DNA from: Xestospongia bergquistia
Lineage: Eukaryota > Porifera > Demospongiae > Haplosclerida > Petrosiidae
Direction: 5' to 3'
Assembly: GCA_963965975.1 (NCBI GenBank)
Contig: OZ014411.1
Span: forward strand, 21,108,446-21,172,445
Length of the DNA: 64,000 nucleotides
The position numbers and the translations under genes are program-made. The notes beneath the pieces are model-generated. The model was not told where the DNA came from and made no database searches. It saw only the letters and a list, made by a program, of their open reading frames with translations. This document shows positions 61,546-64,000 of this stretch, piece by piece; the stretch's first letter is position 1, and each line of letters opens with the position of its first letter.

Positions 61546-62407
61546 AATTGAGACTAAGTATATAGACTAAACATATTGTATCTTTAATATTGAGAATGTA
61601 TCTGATAGGGTTTAACTATCAGTAAAAGTACATGTACATTTATATGTATATATATGTATATTCATGTGTAATGGATTTATTGTGATAATTAATTACCTGA
61701 AAAAGTCCCAAGTGTTTGTGAACACTCACTGATAAGTAAATTATGAGACCATTAGACTGTGCTACTAGGAGAAACCCATCTAGTGACTAATGAGAGAGGG
61801 AGGAGGATGAAAGGATGGGAGAAACAATACCACAAACAACTATAATTATACTCACTTCACATAACATATCTTGCAGCCTGCCTTTGCTAATAATATCAGT
61901 AGATGACATGGTATATTGATCTAAGGACAAAACATAACAAAGTAAAGGTATTGTTCTTCAATAATTCTTTAAATGTCCTATCCTAAAATGTCTAAATACA
62001 TAATGTTTACTACTGGGTCATTTCCATATTGAGCCCCTATAATTACTTTATTGTTTAGTAAATAGTACTTTGCCAACCTGTGGTTGTAATAGAAACCAAT
62101 GAACCAAAGGAAACAACAATTAAGGAAGGTCAGAGTATCACTATGACATTTAACTTGTAATATTATATTACCTATCATAACCACACTTACCATCAGTGGT
62201 GTGAGGACTGCTAACAAGAGATTTAATACGTATGTAACACAATGCTAGTCTTAGCAATGAATTTTGATCCATTTTATCAATGACATCTTTGGAGAATGGC
62301 AACAAACATGACAGCTCATCTATTAATGATTTAAATGTTGTTCGTCTCTTACAAGCATAATTTCGACACCGCTCTCGTTTTCGTTCTAAGGATTTATCAC
62401 ATTCCAT
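46499..62407 (-). CDS. bHLH-PAS transcription factor, HIF/SIM/AHR-type (9 coding exons)
   Basis: Exons: 62191-62407, 61856-61920, 61697-61786, 61338-61452, 61069-61154, 60260-60426, 47203-47309, 46821-46968, 46499-46691. Every phase matches and the 1,188 nt encode 395 residues. The bHLH (about 8-63) has the basic run RNYACKRR and LLPFSKDVIDKMDQNSLLRL, near AHR LLPFPQDVINKLDK. PAS-A starts at about 95 (SLDGFLLVAQSNGLIIYLS) and continues through SEYMGLSLFDIIHEED and SFFCRMKC. PAS-B (about 230-332) has HYSLEMKCIYFDGRLTRLLG and GYYRFLNKFGEYVW to VCVNYVI, closest to HIF/SIM. Such alpha-class factors dimerise with ARNT in the nucleus. The C-tail is only 64 residues with no LxxLAP hydroxylation motif, so it is not a canonical HIF-alpha. 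Intron 6 is 12.95 kb; the others range from 69 bp to about 640 bp. Confidence 0.85.
48186..48234 (+). promoter_or_regulatory. Promoter of micropeptide gene A
   Basis: GTAAACAA (48186-48193, matching the forkhead-type core), GGGTGGAGCT (48203-48212) and TATATAAG (48227-48234). The TATA lies 45 bp before the ATG, so the 5' UTR would be only about 15 nt. The same boxes with near-identical spacing precede genes B and C. Confidence 0.7.
48272..48967 (+). CDS. 59-residue single-pass membrane micropeptide, gene A
   Basis: Two exons, 48272-48284 (13 nt) and 48801-48967, joined in phase 1. The product begins MDLLEYIPPVTMTHF, has a ~20-residue hydrophobic helix (ISILLVTILIILLVLIYLL) and a polar acidic tail YQQDNEDYPIQSQ ending NTELVI. 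I do not recognise the family. Two paralogues of exactly 59 codons share core and tail while the first 15 residues vary, suggesting selection on the membrane segment and tail. The helix is too C-terminal and the protein too short for a cleaved signal peptide to be likely. Topology is unclear. It lies in bHLH-PAS intron 6 on the opposite strand, just outside the array. Confidence 0.72.
48968..49579. other. Spacer between micropeptide gene A and the right inverted-repeat arm
   Basis: AT-rich, unique within the window as far as I can see. Short minus-strand open frames here show no family features. Confidence 0.4.
51385..51540 (+). pseudogene. Micropeptide exon 2 relic, right arm
   Basis: Mirror copy of the 16.5 kb relic: core ISILLVIILIILLVLIYLL, then a deletion after NVDC that shifts the frame (TITR, stop). 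Confidence 0.7.
51715..52245. repeat. Minisatellite, right arm
   Basis: Units based on TAATGTAAAGAGTGTTCAGG and TTGGCC, with GTCTAGGCTGACC variants; mirror of 15.84-16.33 kb but with a different unit order, so the two arrays have changed since duplication. Confidence 0.9.
52803..52851 (+). promoter_or_regulatory. Promoter of micropeptide gene B
   Basis: GTAAACAA (52803-52810), GGGTGGAGCT (52820-52829) and TATATAAG (52844-52851), 45 bp before the ATG. Spacing is identical to gene A. Confidence 0.7.
52889..53486 (+). CDS. 59-residue single-pass membrane micropeptide, gene B
   Basis: Exons 52889-52901 and 53320-53486, phase 1, intron 418 bp. Begins MDLSEGLLPVMMPDL, core ISILLVTILIILLVLIHLL, tail YQQDNENCPIQSQDNGVKN ending TELVI. 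Same length as A and C. The promoter and exon 1 sit inside the inverted-repeat arm but exon 2 lies outside it, which explains the orphan first exon at 15.0 kb. Confidence 0.72.
53500..54950. other. Gene-poor intron 6 segment
   Basis: AT-rich sequence with no recognisable exon, repeat or element. Open frames of 60-63 codons on the minus strand lack codon or domain support. Confidence 0.4.
54955..55000 (-). promoter_or_regulatory. Relic of the micropeptide promoter, minus strand
   Basis: Read on the minus strand: GGTCAGGTAAACAACTAC, then AGGGTGGAGCTCAT. No TATA box or first exon follows, so it is a remnant. Confidence 0.5.
55350..56660. repeat. Diverged tandem duplication carrying promoter relics
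   Basis: Segments of about 0.4-0.5 kb at 55350-55730 and 56130-56660 share AACAAGTATTACTAT, a GGAACTT or GGAGCTT box, and later CAGATGCTTAGGACAAAC. Both resemble the region upstream of gene C (57.17-57.24 kb). They look like decayed micropeptide gene starts with no surviving exon. Confidence 0.6.
55649..55969 (+). other. Unassigned 106-codon open frame
   Basis: The longest open frame in intron 6. Its middle (LLHITIVEAEIDRCNTIELN) has a protein-like composition, but I see no known domain. The 5' part overlaps the duplicated segment, whose second copy does not keep the frame. It may be a decayed exon or chance. Confidence 0.2.
56728..57060. repeat. Tandem repeat, ~117-bp unit, about 2.8 copies
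   Basis: Units start near 56728, 56845 and 56962 with AATAAACAAC, and share ACATGTCCTGAAATGTGA and ACACCCAGAGG. The long minus-strand open frame across them is a product of the repetition. Confidence 0.8.
57178..57222 (+). promoter_or_regulatory. Promoter of micropeptide gene C
   Basis: GTAAACAA (57178-57185), GGGTGGAGCT (57195-57204) and TATATAAG (57215-57222), 44 bp before the ATG. Sequence between the boxes differs from A and B, so the boxes themselves look conserved. Confidence 0.7.
57259..58434 (+). CDS. 59-residue single-pass membrane micropeptide, gene C
   Basis: Exons 57259-57274 (16 nt) and 58271-58434, phase 1, intron 996 bp. Begins MYLLSGCFFIMMPHL, core ISILLVIILIILLVLIYLL, tail YQQDNVDCPIQSQDDGIMN then TELVI. 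Exon 1 is one codon longer and exon 2 one codon shorter than in A and B, yet the total is again 59 residues. Intron and flanks are the most diverged of the three, so this is the oldest surviving split, and conservation of the protein is the more telling. Confidence 0.72.
58440..60020. other. Gene-poor intron 6 segment
   Basis: AT-rich with no exon or repeat family I can support. Confidence 0.4.
60030..60243. mobile_element. Palindromic MITE-like element beside bHLH-PAS exon 6
   Basis: Two inverted arms of about 85-90 bp share CATAAAT, GAAAATGGTACCTAACGCGC and CAAATTTTGAA, with a central region of about 35 bp. The outer ends read ATATGT and ACATAT. It is more CpG-rich than its surroundings, non-coding, and sits only 17 bp from the exon 6 donor. 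No clear target duplication. Open frames within it are incidental. Confidence 0.75.
61499..61544. repeat. (TA)n microsatellite in bHLH-PAS intron 3
   Basis: About 22 uninterrupted TA dinucleotides, starting some 45 bp upstream of exon 4 (as transcribed, in the intron before it). Confidence 0.9.
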
Positions 62408-62924
62408 TTTTCTACTCAGAGATAAATCTTGTAAAGTCGTAATTCTGAGACTGACTGAATATACTTGCACTAGCAGACTATGAGGACACTGATGAGTACA
62501 ATATATACTGTAAAAGACAAACGTATTATTACATAGGAATACGACAATCAGTGAAAAAACAGTAGAATATGATGACTAACCTGAAACCAAAGACTACAGA
62601 TAGAGATCTTTGCTGAAACACAAAGCGCGAAAATGCGAAAACAACAACAATAACATTATTATTAATCCTTGCATGTACATCTTCTCCTCCCCATCCTGTC
62701 ACGCCCTATTGACCTGACGTTACTAGAGTTACGAGCATGCGCTAGAATCTACGCGAATGCATTAATAAAATATTATTACTAGAGGGGAGTAAAAGCTATC
62801 AATACAGTAGTGAAAAAATACAGTCAGTGAAATTTTACAAAAATAAAGTGGAACAAAGCTATATCCTGACAAGTAAAATATATCATAATATTACAATATA
62901 TAATATATAAGTGCATGAGTAATA
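62408..62924. other. 5' region of the bHLH-PAS gene and intergenic DNA
   Basis: Contains a likely non-coding leader: the frame stays open upstream of ATG 62407 to a GTG at 62470 but has no other ATG. A modest CpG cluster at 62.60-62.76 kb (AAGCGCGAAAATGCG, TGACGTTACT, ACGCGAATGC) probably marks the promoter. Confidence 0.45.
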
Positions 62925-63760
62925 ATGTACTACAATTGTGTGGTGGCTCACAAGCACTGTCCATTTGATTACTGTAACACTTTTATGGTGTCATTCCATG
63001 TTATTAAAGAGTCTGACCTCCAGTGTGAGATCATAAGAGATCAGGTATTCTTTGTGAACAGTGCCAAAAAGGACTTAGTCATGTATTGGCTGGGTTCAAA
63101 CAGTTGTATGATATGTACTAATCAGTTGTTAGTAGCATTCTTTACATTTGCTGGCTTTAGTATTTCTCTTCTTGTTTTTAAATAGTTATGACTGTGTCTG
63201 TAAGACCTATCAGTGGGCTTTTATTTTATGCTAATATAGTCAAATTAAACAAGTCTGTTATATTTACCAATAGTAATATTCCAGTGTTATCTCAGAATAT
63301 TGCATTGCAGAACTTTGGTATTGAGTCTTGTTTTTAATGGACTTTATGGCTACTGGAAAATACGGCTACAGTTTGTGTTTCCTCTATATCTATGGATATC
63401 GAGGTATTATGATACTTGGATCTTATCGCTAAGGAATAATCTCATTTTCGGCAATAATTCTGTACCAGTTTTTGCAATTATCATATTGATGTCCTTTTCT
63501 AAGTTGTTTGCTACATATCATTACCACTGCTCTCATGATGACTAGGCTAAAATGCAAAGCAACACATATACACTAGACTGTTGATGGAAATATCAATTAT
63601 CTCAGTAGAAAAAATATTCCATTATTGATAATGTCACTAGTTTTCTTATGGGATACCCAGTGATAGTGTTTCAAGAGCTCAAGAGATCCAGTAGTTAAAT
63701 CGAAGCCATTTATTGATGTCTATGGTGGTCCCTATAAAAAAACTTATCAAATATTGAATA
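62925..63760 (+). pseudogene. Decayed copy of an expanded sponge multipass membrane-protein family
   Basis: Successive frames match a family I recall from sponge gene sets: HKHCPFDYCN, a degraded cysteine-rich stretch ending CMICTNQLL, a first membrane segment stopped by TAG at 63183, then SGLLFYANIVKLNKS, NFGIESCF and a stop, then in another frame LQFVFPLYLW and NSVPVFAIIILMSFSKLF, and finally FIDVYGGPYK near 63,710. At least two stops and two frame changes make it a pseudogene. It may continue to the window end. The family's function is unknown to me. Confidence 0.7.
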
Positions 63761-64000
63761 GTGCATAAATGAGATTTTTGATAGGGATATATGTTTAATG
63801 GGTTTACCAGTACATGTTTTTTGTAGGAGAGAGTCTCTCATTTACAATATGAATTGAACACTAGATTACTGACCAGTGTGTATTGTTTAGCCATAGTCTT
63901 AAAGATAATTTATCTTGTAATACATGTCTTAATATTGTCTTTACAGCATATATGTTTATCCACAGGTGTTCAAATCATGCTGGATTGTTTTTTGTTAAAA

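Noticed and set aside
1-64000. tRNA, rRNA or other structured RNA genes
   Set aside because: I saw no cloverleaf-like pattern or rRNA-like sequence on either strand by eye; a covariance-model scan would be needed to exclude them.

Overview
The window is animal nuclear DNA. It is AT-rich and CpG-poor, and most coding exons are short with GT-AG introns. The gene content suggests a demosponge, probably haplosclerid and Amphimedon-like: an NLR-type leucine-rich-repeat fragment, PHAX, a bHLH-PAS factor, and a decayed copy of a multipass membrane family that I recall as greatly expanded in sponges. The species is an inference. All protein names rest on motif recognition and on exon phases that join correctly, not on a database search.

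Layout. (1) 0-5.4 kb is ordinary gene space: an LRR fragment, a five-exon PHAX gene (+), and a three-exon small type II membrane protein (-). (2) 6-10.3 kb holds tandem 0.8-1 kb repeats, a broken paralogue of the membrane-protein gene, and a scrap of an SDR gene. (3) 10.33-14.70 kb is an inverted copy of part of the downstream array. It carries broken bHLH-PAS 3' exons followed by a broken SDR gene. (4) 14.70-18.44 kb is the left arm of a 3.6-3.7 kb inverted repeat whose right arm is 49.58-53.17 kb. The left arm contains a 200-N gap, and the right arm shows that no bases need be missing there. (5) 17.9-47.9 kb is a head-to-tail array of a ~10.33 kb unit (two full copies and one partial). Each unit has an SDR gene (-), a bHLH-PAS 3' cassette (exons 7-9), an SDR exon 1-2 fragment, and a second bHLH-PAS 3' cassette. 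(6) 46.5-62.4 kb is one bHLH-PAS gene (-) of nine coding exons and 395 residues. Its last three exons lie in the final array unit. Its 12.95 kb intron 6 contains three intact two-exon genes on the opposite strand, each encoding a 59-residue single-pass membrane micropeptide. (7) 62.9-64 kb is the membrane-family pseudogene.

History inferred from junctions. bHLH-PAS (upstream) and SDR (downstream) were neighbours in tandem, with about 230 bp between the stop of one and the start of the other. A segment running from SDR intron 2 to bHLH-PAS intron 6 was duplicated through a 6-bp AATGAT microhomology. The larger block was then amplified, and parts were inverted to the left. A 185-bp hAT-like MITE with an 8-bp target duplication, filled in some cassettes and empty in others, gives the order of events. 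Gene conversion between copies has replaced a cofactor-binding glycine in the middle SDR copy.

The best candidate for something undescribed is the 59-residue micropeptide family: three intact genes with one shared compact promoter (GTAAACAA, GGGTGGAGCT and TATATAAG at nearly fixed spacing), nested in the intron of a PAS transcription factor and surrounded by decayed copies of both exons and promoter.
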